Below are positions 23,061 to 35,970 of a stretch of 64,000 nt of DNA, piece by piece (within the stretch, counting starts at the first letter, position 1; each line of letters begins with the position of its first letter). A model generated the notes under the pieces. It worked only from the letters and a program-made list of their open reading frames with translations. It searched no databases and was not told where the DNA came from. Origin of the DNA: Isoetes taiwanensis (Eukaryota > Streptophyta > Lycopodiopsida > Isoetales > Isoetaceae); the NCBI GenBank assembly GCA_021234155.1, contig JAJEKV010000078.1:1366001-1430000 (forward strand), in the 5' to 3' direction. A program made the position numbers and the translations under genes.

Positions 23061-23439
23061 ATATATGCACCTCGTTTATAAAGAGCAGACAGGTTTGTGA
23101 CGTCGTTTTAACATAATACACATTAGTAATACATGTATATTAAATTAATGTGTCATTGTACATGTTAATTTCAATGTACAAGATAAGGTAAGATAGATTT
23201 TATTGTCATCGGAAGTCTTGTATAACAAAAGAATATGGTGTGAGCACTGCATCAACACCATGCTTGGCTACTTTATAATTATAAAGGTTGTTGTTGTGCA
23301 GCTGTATACTAAAGACATCGTGTTGTAAAAAAACCCCATTCTTTGATGGGGAAAAACCTATTCACTCTTTAGCCCACCTACCTGCTTACTACTCTCATGA
23401 CACTTGCTCTTAGTTTGTATCATAGGCATTTGATTATAT

Positions 23440-24300
23440 AACCTCATTTTCTTTATTCTTGTATCTTCTGGCATGCTCCTCTAATATCGTCTTCACCCCT
23501 TTTCTTTATTTGTCTCTGCCGTCCTTGTGTCCCTGGAGCCTTTATGTACTTGAGTTGAACAATTTACCTATTTATTCACTTGGTTTCTCTAGTCTTCATA
23601 TGATGTGCATATCTATTCCAGAGATGTCATTCTCTTTTTATCCTACTAACCTACACAGTTGACAGATTCTATCCTTTTTCTCAATTAACGGCCTTTGCCA
23701 TCTCCGCTTTTCTATCCACAAGTTGTGATTTCCTATTCTCAATTAAAGGATAATTTTGGTAGTTTTTGAGATTTTGCCTTTCTTGTATGTCTGTTGTCTG
23801 AAGCTGCCTTCTGGGTTCATTATTTTTAGATACAATCTCAGCTTGACATCTGGTTGTTTATCTATCCATGTCTTCCTCAATCTTTCTCTAATGTTTTTGT
23901 GTGCTCCTGTCAGTATCTTGTTCTCCATTTTCCGCCAGAGATTTATTTCCAGTTTTCCTATCCAAGTTTTCATTTCTGCTATCCCTATCAGCCCTCATTG
24001 TTGTGTGCCATATGTATGGGTTCATTTATAGGCTGCCCTATCAGCTTGTTCCTAAAGACTTCCATAGTGTTCCTAGGAAAAAAGGAGATTGATCTTTCCA
24101 GCACTGAAACCTTGAATGGATTTGCCCCTGTTTCATATAACACTATAGTTGTTGGCATGCATCTTTTTATATCTAACTCTCTTGCCTGAAAGTGTTTTAT
24201 TATTCTTTTTGCTTTGATCCACTCTGTTGTTGATGTGTTGCACCCCCATGCCTCCATCCGTATAACATTGTTGGCATTATGGCCATTCCAAACTTTTATG
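23440..24300 (-). mobile_element. LINE 3' coding remnant
   Basis: On the minus strand, VEAWGCNTSTTEWIKAKRI, KHFQARELDIKRCMPTTI and VLYETGANPF, followed by RNKLIGQP, fit the region after the reverse-transcriptase core of LINE ORF2 proteins (the FL.R.L.......P..ILYE.G..P block). Further on, out of frame, ICQLCRLV resembles the C-terminal zinc-finger motif. The catalytic RT domain is missing and several stops are present, so it is dead. A relative of the same type seems to lie at 57533..58238. The 3' tail is not clear; 23060..23440 shows nothing recognisable. Confidence 0.6.
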
Positions 24301-24329
24301 TTTTAACCCCTCAATCTGTTAGGCGATGT

Positions 24330-24909
24330 TCCTAATTGACTAACAACCAAAGGGGGCTCATGAGAATCAATAGCCACCTGCATGAATCAACACATTTGCT
24401 GAATGGGAGGTTACTTAAGCAAAACATTGCGAGGTCCCTACCAACTCTCATTACTTCTATTAGGAAATTACTTTGTGGTGCATATTCACTTTGTATGCTA
24501 GAATTTAATCATGTGTTAAGAAGTTTGGATGTTAGCATCATCACTATCGCATCGCCATGCTAAAACACTTTCTCCCAACCTTTCATGTGCGATCACCACA
24601 CTCATACTACCATGGCCTGAAATGTTTTGAGTCCTAGAGAATGAGAATATGCTATGCCTCGATATTTGTAACAGTAGTAAGAACATAATATAAGCAAGTC
24701 TATAGTACAAACAATGACCATGCTATCATTGACTTACTTTTGCTAGCGAGTAGAATATGGAACTGACCTACTAATAACTAACCTGCATGTCATGGAAAAA
24801 AGCCATCAATTTGTCTCTAAAGAACAAAGATGACACAGACATGCAACAATAGCACATTGGTATGTAAGATAATGCGGAAGAAGTGCATTGAACAATTAAA
24901 TACAGTTTT
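24330..24909. repeat. Module R, copy 3 (left part)
   Basis: This starts at AATTGACTAACAACC and is near-identical to 19685..20250. It is interrupted by the LINE insertion in ATTAAATACAGTTT and resumes at 26002. Confidence 0.85.
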
Positions 24910-25975
24910 TGAAAGGCTTGCTGGAGTCATGGGAGACAATACGGACCCTATTTCGGATTGATCTTGTTGCATGTCATCGGTGAATGCCCCCTTGTTGGTG
25001 GATACATGGAAAATAATCTTCCACTTTGTGCCTCGGTTCATCCATTAACTCAACTACATTTGGAGGTTAGCGGTGAATCTTGGCGATTCGCGGCATGGTA
25101 TGATTCTGGCCAGTTAGCGACATGGCAAATCTTTCAAACAAAATTCTCATTGTCTCGATGGGACAGACCTATTTGGCAAAAGGTTGCTAGTACTCTGCCA
25201 TTGGTTGCTCCAGAGGCTATTGAAGGGTGCATGTGGGTTTCCCACCAGAGTATTCATGAGCATAGGCTTGTGAATTCTATGTATAGGCTGCTTGTCAATA
25301 GTGATATCCTTCCGCCATCCACTAGGTGGTCCCTTCAAATTTTCACCTCCTAATTGGAGACGATGTGGGCGTGGGCTTGGGATAAACTACTCCATCCTAA
25401 GGTGGTTGTGCTTTGGTGGCAGATTCTTCACAGATGTCCTCGTGTGAACGTGCTTGTCCACAGATTTGATCCTCGAGTGTCAGCACTCTGCCCACTGTGC
25501 AAGCAAAGGGACGAGACCATTGAGCATTGTTTCTTTTTATGTGTTCATCCAACCTGTTTGGTCTTGGAAACGCTTTCTCTTTTCATGTGACATTGACAAG
25601 TCGCTAGTGCTTTCCGGGTCTGTCTATCCGGATACTTGGAATAAGTTATGAGCCAAGCATTTCATTTAGCATCGGGATGGTTGTTATGGTCCATCCGGAA
25701 GCAAAAAGACTGCTTCTATCTTTTCGGGGTTTTGATATTCCTCCTGCGAAGTTGTCCTCCAAGACGCCAAGCTAGAATTGTTAAGGCTTACCATTGCTCT
25801 TTGCTTGCTCGCCAGTTGGCGGCAGGTTGATATTTGAGTCCTATTTGAGTGTGTTGTCTTATGCATAGGTTGGTGGTTCTACTCGGTGGATCATGATTAT
25901 CCCTCGAGACTTTATTCCCGCCTCGCATTTGTATTTTGCTTTTTGGCTTGGAGTTTCAATAAAGTTTGTCGTCCT

Positions 25976-26001
<26 letters not shown>
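24910..26001 (+). mobile_element. 5'-truncated LINE with polyA and target duplication
   Basis: The flanking duplication is about 15 bases (AATTAAATACAGTTT against AATTAAATACGGTTT, one mismatch). Copies 2 and 4 lack the insert, and the right end is an A-tract at 25978..26001 preceded by AATAAA (25958). That is target-primed insertion. The frame from 24958 to 25590, with one in-frame stop at 25351, reads WRFAAWYDSGQLATW, then KVVVLWWQILHRCPRVNVLV and CPLCKQRDETIEHCFFLC. The last is the zf-RVT zinc-binding domain found C-terminal to plant LINE reverse transcriptases. The endonuclease and RT are lost by 5' truncation. The good target duplication suggests that insertion postdates the segmental duplication. 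Confidence 0.9.
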
Positions 26002-26007
<6 letters not shown>

Positions 26008-27016
26008 ATACGGTTTTGCTTCAACATAATTAATGCATTTCCATAGAACAAGGTAGATGATTCTTTTTTTCCTTGATTAAAATGGAGGAGGAATAGGTAA
26101 ATGAATAAAGATACATTGGATTTCTTGTCGATCTTTTAATCGAGAGGATCTGCCTGTATGAATATTAAAACATAAGCCATTGAAGGAATGTTTTAATCTT
26201 GAAACCCATCAAGAAGCCCCATGAATTGGAATGGAAAAGAAATAAAAAAAAAGGAGGGGACAACCGGGGAAAGGTATGTCTCCAAACCGATTTGGAACAT
26301 CTAAATAGGCGGGATGCTTAAAAATGTTTAAAGGCAGGGCTAGTAACCCTTTAACGAAAAATAATAATAGCATATACATATGTAATTGTATATGGAAAAT
26401 TAGAAGGGTTGTTTTTGGGGATTGCTAGGTGGGATAATGCACTGTAGGGTTGCCCTTGTGATTTGTGTTGTTGTAGATGGAGGCTTCTTCATCTTGTTTG
26501 TTATTGAGTGATCTAATTCTCACCATGTCCTAGATCCCTACCTAACAGTTTTTTTATGACTAGTAACCTACTACAAAATTGTTTGTAGTGGTTCCAATGT
26601 GCATCCCCAACTCCACCCTACACTTCAGCATGGAAAAGAAATTCAAAGCAAAGAAATCTAAGGCTTGGGAACATTCCTTGGAATGGAACCTCTCTCCTTT
26701 AAATATGCTAATTTACGTCGTACCAGATGGAAGCCTTAAGGGGATCTTTTCCCTTTTGAAAATCTGGTGAAGCTGCAATATGGTCGATTCTGTGCAAATG
26801 ACGTCCCATGACAGATTGTTTCGAGAAGAGGAAGGAATCCGGCTATGGCAAGAATTGATTCGAATGTCTATGGCAGCCAGGAGCGCCAGAATTGGGATGG
26901 AGTTCCAGTCAAGCTATCCTAACGAGCATCTCTTAACGCACATCTTAACTTTTTTTACTTGCATTAACTGCTATTATTAGGGCGGGTTTACTCCACTAAG
27001 TCTTGAACTCCAATAT
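26002..27016. repeat. Modules R (end) and Q, copy 3
   Basis: This continues module R after the LINE and runs into Q (matching 20280..21095). It ends at AATATTCTAC, where Pro-rich sequence begins instead of the CTAAAATATT seen at 21100 and 56530. It therefore joins Q to P at a different point from the 13498 junction. Confidence 0.8.
26780..26980 (+). other. Conserved short ORF in module Q
   Basis: MTSHDRLFREEEGIRLWQEL and RMSMAARSARIG recur at 56286..56483 with only conservative changes (S to A, M to V). The segment is absent from copy 2 (about 21000..21060). I do not recognise the family. The composition is protein-like, so it may be an exon fragment, but recent duplication alone could explain the conservation. 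Confidence 0.3.
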
Positions 27017-27180
27017 TCTACCACCCCCTCCACCTCCTCCACCTTCCACGCGCAAGTATTTGCATTCGCTTCCTCCCCCATCTCCAAGACATTCTCCACC
27101 AACCCCTAAACATCCACCTCCTGTGCACCCTCCACCGCCCCCACCTACTCTAAAACATGTTTGCCTTCCAAATTATTGAC
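27017..27180 (+). pseudogene. Pro-rich protein C-terminal fragment
   Basis: The last ~51 codons of the Pro-rich gene (PPPPPPPSTRKYLHSLPPP to KHVCLPNY and stop) are preserved in frame, but no start, signal peptide or Cys domain precedes them. Changes such as P to S-L after KYLH and Q to H before PPPPPP show divergence from the intact gene. Confidence 0.85.
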
Positions 27181-27936
27181 CATAGTGTCATGGGAGCACT
27201 AATTAGTTTGTAAATTAATATTTTCTATTGTATAACTCAAACTATGGAAATAGAAAGTGTGCATCTCTTTCAATTGTTTGTTCATTGCGTGCCTATGTAA
27301 TATAAGATGAATAAGTGATGTTCTTTGTTGCACATCTCATATCCCAATTAGTCCATTTGATGTTGAAAAGTTACTGCTCCTAATAAATCAATGTCATTTT
27401 CTATAAAGGAACCATAAGGTTTTCTAAAGGTAGTAAAGGGAGGTATTGTATAACATAGCGTATAAAGAGGATGTTAGAGTGGAAAATGGCATGTTCATGG
27501 CACTCCCTAATAATTTAGTTCGATAGAAAAGCGTTAAATTTTTTCCAGCACTTTTCATAATTTTTGCACTTGAAATTGCCATTGAACAATACAGTGTTTC
27601 AGTATTTGTCTCTTTTGATTATTACCCTTGCTTTTGTCCAACTCGCTTTATCATGAGCATAATGAAATGAAATAAGAATATTTTCCTTTCTCCCCCAATG
27701 CTTCCATGATGTGATGACCATGATATATTTTGGGACATGTTAAAACGAGTAGAAAAGCATTCCATGGGAAGATCTTACCATAAAAGTTATAGCATGTTTA
27801 GAAAGTGGCCCTAATTTGGCCCCTTGTACATCAAGCAATAGTACAAGAAATATGAAGTGAAGATGCAAATGAGCCCTTTCAAAGATGTGAACATAATCTT
27901 GATGCAAGAACGTATGTTCTTATGTGTAGCCTCCTG
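27181..27936. repeat. Pro-rich gene 3' flank, fourth copy
   Basis: This is colinear with 13658..14456 and ends at the same point, CCTCCTGTTA, which defines the module border. Confidence 0.75.
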
Positions 27937-28291
<355 letters not shown>

Positions 28292-31200
28292 GAATTGCAT
28301 CTGAATTGCTGATATCATCATGATGGTCATATTGGATATTGCATTACTTGCAAGGGTAATGGTCTTGGACATGTAGAATGTGACATATTGCGTAAGTGCA
28401 TAGTCTCCGGGGCCGGAGTCCATGTGCGGTGATTTGGACTTGCGGTTTTGTTTGTGTGTGACATCGGGCATTGTTATCCTGGCTAGATTCTTTGTCGCGC
28501 TACATGGCAGAAGTGGTCCTCCAGTGCTGGAAGCAGCGTGGATGGGTGTGTATACATGAGGCAAACCCCGCCCATATTAACTGCAGGGCTTGATTAGCCC
28601 GGGTGGCAAGTTAGAACAGAAGTAGGCACTGTATGTGGATGAGATTGCTAACGCATGGAATATGAGGTGTTATTGTTGTGGTATATGTATGCATACTAAT
28701 CTGGTTGGCTGGATGCAGTGGGACTATTGGTGGTAAGCTTGCATTTGTTATGCATGAATAGTTCCTAGAATGCTCCAAACCCCCACTTAGTCTTTAGGAC
28801 TAACCCCAGGTTGGTGTAAGCAGTACCTGATGGAGCCGAGTGCAGTAAGGCTGCAGAGACCTGGGGTTAGAGGCCCCGATAGGATCAGAGAGTTGGAGTC
28901 CAGATTTCCCCCAGGAGCGGAGTTCTGGCATGAGGAGGTGCTAGATTTCCTTCGTGAGTTGGAGGACGAGGCTAGTCTACATGTGCCACAGATCGTCCCA
29001 TTCAGTAGAAGGCCATCCTTCCGAGGTAGAAACTAGTGTGGGATCTACCCTGGATTTTGTGGAACTTTCTCTAGAATGCAATGAAGTCCACTATACGCAG
29101 ATGAAGGGGATGACCTCCCATTGGATTCGGGGGATCAAGCAGCTATAGATGCCTTAATGAGTGAACCTTCTGATGACAAAATCTCTCATATTGAAGACTT
29201 TTCTCAGAACTAATAATTATATGGATTGTAGGTTGACATTGTTGAAAGTTTTGGATGTATATACAGGTATTATATGATTTGTCTTTAACACTTGTTGGAT
29301 ATCTGATGTAAGTAAAGATTGGATTCTTTACCGTGTTATATGGGTTACAAGTTGCATAAGATATTTAATTAGCACAACCTCCGTTGTCAAGTGCTAGTAG
29401 TAATATAATGAAACCAACAGGATCCCAAGCTGCCTCGGAGAGGTCAGCTTGGCAAGCCCGTTACAGAGAGGATGAGGCATCAGAGAGGCAACCTACAACT
29501 TGATGGTTTCTAATTCAGCATCCAGAGTGATCTTTTATTTTGTAGCCTCTTAGAGTTAGCCCTCAAGGGCCTGGATCCTAGTGTGAGCTTCAACCTACAT
29601 GGCTTCTAATGTGCAATGCACATTTGATATGTGACATTGGCATGTGCATGAGCGTTGCATTATTGAGAATGTGAATGTATTCATTTCCCCTGACCAACAG
29701 TTGATCTTTGGCCCTATCACTAGCCGTGATACATTTGAACTCAGATGCGAGAGGCCGTAAAGACTTTGCACGGCAGACTGTCCTTGTTCTTGCTGAAGTT
29801 TCTCCCTAAGATCAGCCAGAGTGGCATTAAAATGCAGATGAGCATTGTGAAGCTAGGATTCAATATCGGAATTGACAATATGAATCAAGCGTGTCATTTT
29901 TACGATGAAGTGCATCTGCGAAGTCAAGCTAAAATGAACAGCATTCATAAGTCTTTCCTTGTTATAAACATAGAAAATACCGAAGATAGCAAGACAAAAC
30001 TGTATAATACAAGCTAGTATAAATTCATATATTATTATAGAGGTGTTGATGTGGCACCACCCATTTGGGTGGAGAAACCTAAACATGCCGAAGCTTTTGC
30101 TTCGTGGTCTGATACATGGCCGATCAAGGCAGCGTGATGCAAGGGCAGTGATTTGAGGTCAAGATATGGATCTGGCCAAATCAGAAATTTGGATGTTGCC
30201 AGATGCTTCCAGCACCAGGGTTGGTGTCTTATAAAATATTCGGGGGTCAGAGAGGGCGAGCACAATTATAGAGAGAGAGAGCAATAGTGCTTGAGATATT
30301 GAACTGCTATGATTCCTGCCAGCATCTGAGAAACCCGAGGGCTTTTCTGCACTAGTGGGAAAGTCAGGGACTCCAAGGGAGTGGAGGTTAGTGCCAGATG
30401 GGATGTCGGCGGTGGTGAAGCCCAAGTTTGTAATACTCCTGTAAATCCTATAACTAAGGACTGCAACTCTGAACATTTTGTTGGCATTCATACATGGCCT
30501 AGTATGGATGCCTATGCATGGTTGGCTAGTCACCCTTTCGAGAAGACGAGAGGTGTGAATCGTGATATTGAATAGTATAAGAAGAAGTATCAGAAACTTC
30601 AATAAAATCAGGTGAGGAAATTGGGACCTATGCAGGAGGCGACACAGGCACTTCTTCCATTTGCTCTGTATGTTGAGGGATCTGATGTGGTCCAGAGAGA
30701 TATCATCCAAGGTACTGATAATCTATGGATTTTGACTATCTGAAATACATGAAGAAGAAGTTCTAGAAGGTGGTGCGAAGAGTGTACTGGGATCCATGGG
30801 TGGCATACAATAATTAACAATTGCTTGGAATTGTGCTTCTATGGCCGAGACACGGCCTTCAATGTCAGGATCTTTCCAAAGACATTCGAGTTCTGCCAAG
30901 AGTCAGTGAAACATGAGGTGTGGCCAATCAATATTTACTTCAGCATAGATGGCAGCATGCACAATGGTATAAAAGTACTTGCTTATAGTTGTCTTCTTCA
31001 CAAGATGGTCGAAGAATTTATGCCATAAAATCTTGACAAAACCATCATAAGCTTTATCAACTAACCCAAGACTGAGTTTTGTGTTTTTAAGGCATCTTGC
31101 TATATGAGGAAATATCATAACTCTGTAAATCAAAATAACCTAAGGGCTTTGTGCTCTTAGGAGGTGAAATATCTCTGAAATAAGCGCATGGTTGAAATGG

Positions 31201-32459
31201 ATATTGATGCCACAACAGATGTCATGTATTCAGCGTCATTCCAGATCAAAGTGGTGACGAACTACACCATTTGTTTTAAGTTAGGAGAAGGCAGTTCCCC
31301 GTCTAAAAAACTTCAAAACCTATTTTTTGAGCAATAAAATGATTATGTACAATGAGAGGAGTATCCGAACTAGCAGTCATGAAACTGATTTTTGCAAAGA
31401 GATTGCCATCCATTGAAGTTGTTGCATGCAAAGCATGAGGTCGAAAGACGAGGCCATGGCAATAGTGAAAGAGATTGAGTGTTTGGAAATGGCGCAAAAG
31501 ACAATGGGGTTCATGACAATTGAAAGCAAGTTTTAGTACCGAAGGGAAGGATGAATCAGGGTCGTTGAAATTGGACAAGTGTTCGGGAAGGATGAATTAG
31601 GGCTGTTGAAATTGGACAGGTGGTTGCATCTGAAGAACCGAAGAAAAGGAGTGAAATTTTTTCTAAGTTCAGATGAGGTATTGCTTAACTGGTTATAGAG
31701 CAGAAGAAGTAAAATGGTACAATGTGAGATACATCGGCAAATTGATGTTGTTTTGACACTGCCGTAGAAGAATGTTGCAGTTTGGCACATTTAAGAGTGG
31801 TGACTTAAGGAAGCAATGGTCATGATTGAAAGATATGTCCATACGGGCAGAGATAGGATATTAATGATGCAAAATATGCAGTGTAATACAGAAATATCTT
31901 CGCACCTATTTTTTATTACGGTATTAAACGACTAGATTTGGATAAAACTTGTGAGATTTTGCCTATTTTTCCAGAAGGGGTAATCAGCTGGCCTATAAAA
32001 GGAAATGCCAAGAATGCAAGAAGTCACAACAGCTGCTTCGTGGAGATGAACAATACAATGACATTGCAGTTCCTAGAGTGAATCACTTGCTATATGAATC
32101 ATATGGATATTTGGAAGCCAAATAATTGAGGGATTCCATTGGATGGTCGGGTCTGATGGGGGTGGACGAAAATTTCCACTCTAGCTTTGATTATCTTGAC
32201 GTTGTTCTGCATCTGTCCTGGATATAATATAAAGATTATGTGATCCTACGACCATGTGCGGCTCCAAATCCAGAATAGGAGCTAGAGTATTAGAATAGTA
32301 GCAACGACTATGTAATTTTGTAAATCCTTTGTGAACATAATGAAATGCCCGACTGATTTAGCCTTTTGGTATCTCGGGTGTACCTAGACTTGCATTTGTG
32401 TAAAAACAATTTGGTCTGAACCCATAAACAAGGAAGATAAAAGAGTGTCATCAATTCTG
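28292..32459. other. Region without a recognisable gene
   Basis: Scattered ORFs exist (28830..29036 plus, with PGAEFWHEEVLDFLRELEDE; 29745..30017 plus; 30159..30710 minus, 183 codons; 31303..31578 minus), but none resembles a family I know and they overlap others on the opposite strand. A TATA-like GCCTATAAAAGG at 31991 and an AATGAAATG-containing stretch near 32340 give 31860..32360 the look of a plus-strand LTR or promoter, but no paired copy is seen. Two similar 37-39-base segments, containing GGAAGGATGAAT, lie at about 31543 and 31586. The region may include the flanks of the Ty3/gypsy remnant to the right. Confidence 0.4.
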
Positions 32460-34512
32460 CTAACTGAAAAATACTAGGTTAAATCACTCGTACGATTTCA
32501 TAAGGTTCGAGCTAGTGAAATTGCCATAAATTAAGTATCCTTGTTGAAACATTTTTGTTTGATTCTATTATGCCATGATTTCTTCAACTGGTTCATAATA
32601 TATTTAAAAGGCAACAAGGCTTCTTGCCCATAAACTAACTTGAATGAGTCAGTACCGTGGCAATTTTATAGGTCATATTGTAAGCATATAAAATTGTAGG
32701 AAGTTTTTTATGCCAATCTTTCTTTGGAACATCATAAAATTTTTCTAAAATGGTGATCGGGATCTTTTTGGTATTGTCTGCTAAGCCATTCCTTTGAGGG
32801 TAATAAGATGTGCTTTTTTGATGGTGTATATCCAAGTAGTCTGTGAGCTCTTTAATGGGGTGTAAGTCACGAAGTAATCTCCACGATCCTAAGTAGTCTT
32901 GTGGGACAATCAAAGCATGTATGGTGTGCATGAACAGTACTCGTGCCATTCTGGCAATCGTGTTATCCGACAGAGCACAGGTTTCAGCCCACTTATATGT
33001 GAGAACTAAGATATATCGAGCGCTTGTGTTCCAAGCAAGTGGATCAATAGATCCAACAAAGTCCATGTCCCATTTGCTAAAAGTGATGCGGCTATAGGCG
33101 TTAATGGAAGAGCATCACGGGCCGTGGGTCAACCTACCCCTTGACAAGCATCATAAGTACGGGCTTGAGCTTGAGCGTCCTTGAACAGCATGGGCCAAAA
33201 ATATCCTGTCAAAAGGATTTTTTGGACTATGTTATCATCGCTAAAATGACCACCCTCAAGGCCTTCAAGGGATTGATGAACAATATTTGAATCTCATGCA
33301 GTAGAATACGACGACATAAAACCATGTTCTTACCTCATTTCTAAAGATGTCCAGCAACCATGGTGTAGTCAGGGACTTCACAGAGAAATTATGGATGGCA
33401 TGCTCGAAGTTTCTCAGGAGACATGCTGGCGTCTTCTGGAGGGAAAGCGCTAGAGAGTAAATATTGTTGGTAATCATGGAACCAGTGTGGAGTGGCAATG
33501 ACCAGGAAGGGTAGAGTACAGGGGAAAGTGTCAGAGATCCCTGAGGAAGGATCATCTATATGAACGCATGAAAGAAATGTGGGAGAGTGTGAGACTTGCC
33601 TAGCTTAGGAATAATATCAAAGGGAGCAAATTCTTGCAACAGAAGGACCAACGAGTAATGCGCCTATGGGCATGGTCTTGTTGATAATGCTTGATGATCC
33701 ACATAGAATTTAATATGGTTGTTCGAAAGATAATGTTAAAACATTGAATATGTAAAATGAGACCCAATTTCGCGATTGAGTACTTATTTTCAACAGGATT
33801 TAACTTTCGACTGGCAAAACATATAGGTTTGTCCTGGTGCAGTGCATGTTCTTGAGACAAAATAGCACAAATGGCAAATCCAAATAAATCCACATGGATG
33901 TGAAAGTATTCGTTCCACTGAGGAGGAACTAGAACACATGCTTGCGTAATCAATACCTCTAACTCTTGAAAAGCGGCTTCTGCTTGGGGACTCCAAGCCC
34001 AAATAGATTTCTCATCCCTAAGCTTGTGAATGCATGTAGCTTCAGTAGCTAAATCTAGAATGAAAGTGGAATAATGATTGTCTTCGCCAAGAAAGGATAT
34101 GGTTTCCTTGATGTTGGTAGGTGTCTGAGCTTTGAGTACACAACTGATTTTTGCTAGATTTTTGGTGATGCCATATTGGCTAATCACATGTCCCAAAGGA
34201 AAAACAGAGGTAACACAAAAAATGCACTTGTCTAGTTTAAATTGATGTCAAAATCATCACATCTTTAAAAAGGAACTGTAAGCAGAAAAATCACTTGAAA
34301 AACTTGGAGAAAGTCATTTTCTTTCGTGCAAGTCTCGAAAATGGAATGTGTAATACGTTGAAAAAGTAGAGGATTAGTTTGATCAACCAAAGGGACCACT
34401 TTGTAGATAAAGGCACCCCATGGCATGGTGAATGTGGTCTTGAGCTGATCTTCTGGCCTAAGGGAGATTTGATCGTATCCTGAGAATTCTTCCATAAAGG
34501 AGTACGTTTCAT
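32460..34512 (-). mobile_element. Ty3/gypsy retrotransposon pol remnant
   Basis: On the minus strand the order is RT, RNase H, integrase, the Ty3/gypsy order. RT: FSGYDQISLRPEDQLKTTF and PWGAFIYKVVP (34495..34265), with the YxDD active-site block missing before a frame change, then GHVISQYGI (34196). RNase H: VDLFGFAICAILSQ and CFASRKLNPVENKYS (about 33900..33750). Integrase: MDFVGSIDPLAW, YILVLTYKW and YYPQRNGLADNTKK (33066..32635), where the last catalytic glutamate of the usual GxxER/N motif is replaced. Frameshifts and stops separate the parts. Gag, protease and LTRs are not found. The upstream part ends near 34550, close to the U repeat. The copy is inactive. Confidence 0.9.
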
Positions 34513-34829
34513 GGCCTATAACTTCTTCAAGAACTTGATCTATATGTATTTTCTATGGGGAAACATATGCCATATCATAGTATACTTGAAAAGAGGCAAG
34601 GCAGGATTTTGATTAGGGTGTTATCCCCGAGGGATTTCCCTCATTCTTGGTTGAGCACATCAAAAGGCAGATGTGCTCGAATGCTGACATGTATAAATAA
34701 GAGTGGAGAAGACGTGGGGCCTGCATCAGGACAAACCGAGTCTCAAGAATAGGATTAAACACAGGGATGACCTCAGACCCGACACAAGTTCCTACAGTAA
34801 AACTAAGAGTACTCCTAAGAAGCACAAAT

Positions 34830-35168
34830 ATATAGCAAAATAACAGGGGATTCAGGGGGATTTGATAAGGATGTAAAAATAACAGTTCCTGAAACCATAG
34901 TCCATATATCTCCAAAACAATCGAATAAATTGTTATAGAAAAAACCATAGATTCAAGGTAAAAAATAATCGCATTAGCTCACTATGTATATTGGTTAAAG
35001 TAGTCTTAGTTAGGATATTGAATCATTTTGGTAGAGGTTCGAGCTCCCGTATTTCATATTCTAAAATTTTAGGCAAAGTCGTATAGAGGTTCGATATTAC
35101 CTCAAAACCTTAGGCGAAATCGTATTTCATATTTCAAAATCATAGGCGCCTCCAATCATAAATCACTA
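34830..35168. repeat. Module U, first tandem unit, left part
   Basis: This matches 22635..22960 and 40740..41060, including a SINE-like segment at 34975..35050 (TTAGCTCAC and GGTTCGAGCTCCC). The unit breaks in AATCACTA and continues at 40635 with AGCGAAACGAGAGG. The 5.5 kb between is therefore an insertion. The preceding 34513..34830 shows no gene. Confidence 0.7.
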
Positions 35169-35851
35169 TTATCTTCTTATCGTGATACGAAGATAAGTTC
35201 AATTGTCAAAACCAAATAAGCAACTCAAGAGAGAGAACTGGAAAGAAAGGCCACATCTGGGCGTCTCCACTAACACATCTGGGCGTCTCCACTAAAACCA
35301 TGTCAATGTACACAACATACTCATACTCACGTCAATGTACACAACATACTAATGCATTGAAAGTGTAGACCATTATAGTCGGGATTAAAAAACCTCGCCC
35401 TTTCGGGTTTTCGAGGAAAAACCCTGACGATAATAGCAACACTAATCAATGATAGGCTAAAAACATAATTGAGTATAAGATGGCTTGAACAAAGCTGAAA
35501 ATCCAGATTCTCTAAAACTCCTGACGTCTGCAATGATGCTCGATTATTCTCCAGCTTGAAAAAAGGGCATGCAACCACAAATCACGAAAAATATAGCAGA
35601 CGCTCCCAACCTATCAACCTGCACATTAGTATGAGAGCTACAAACATGCAATGACATGCCAAGCATAGAGTTCACAATATCACCAATCATCTACTAACTC
35701 AAAGGCAGTAACCTCACAACCAACTCTACTAGGCACGAGGGCCTCCAATATCACAACCAAGAACTGGCACACATGTCAAGATCTCACAATCACCACTGGC
35801 ACACACAACAAAGTAGCCACACATTAGCCACAATGCTAATGCTGCCCAAAC

Positions 35852-35970
35852 CAAAGCCACCATGCCACAAAGAGCCACACATTAGCCATCATGCTAATCT
35901 TTGCTTAACTCAAAGCCACCATGCCACAAAGAGCCACACATTAGCCATCATGCTATCTTCGCCCGAAACC
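35852..35970. repeat. Tandem repeat, 59-bp unit
   Basis: Two adjacent copies of CAAAGCCACCATGCCACAAA plus GAGCCACACATTAGCCATC lie here, with a third partial copy upstream at about 35814. Confidence 0.85.

Noticed and set aside
30159-30710. 183-codon minus-strand ORF, the longest or near-longest in the window
   Set aside because: It has no recognisable motif, an odd mix of hydrophobic and serine runs, overlaps open frames on the plus strand, and shows no splice or promoter context. It is best explained by chance.
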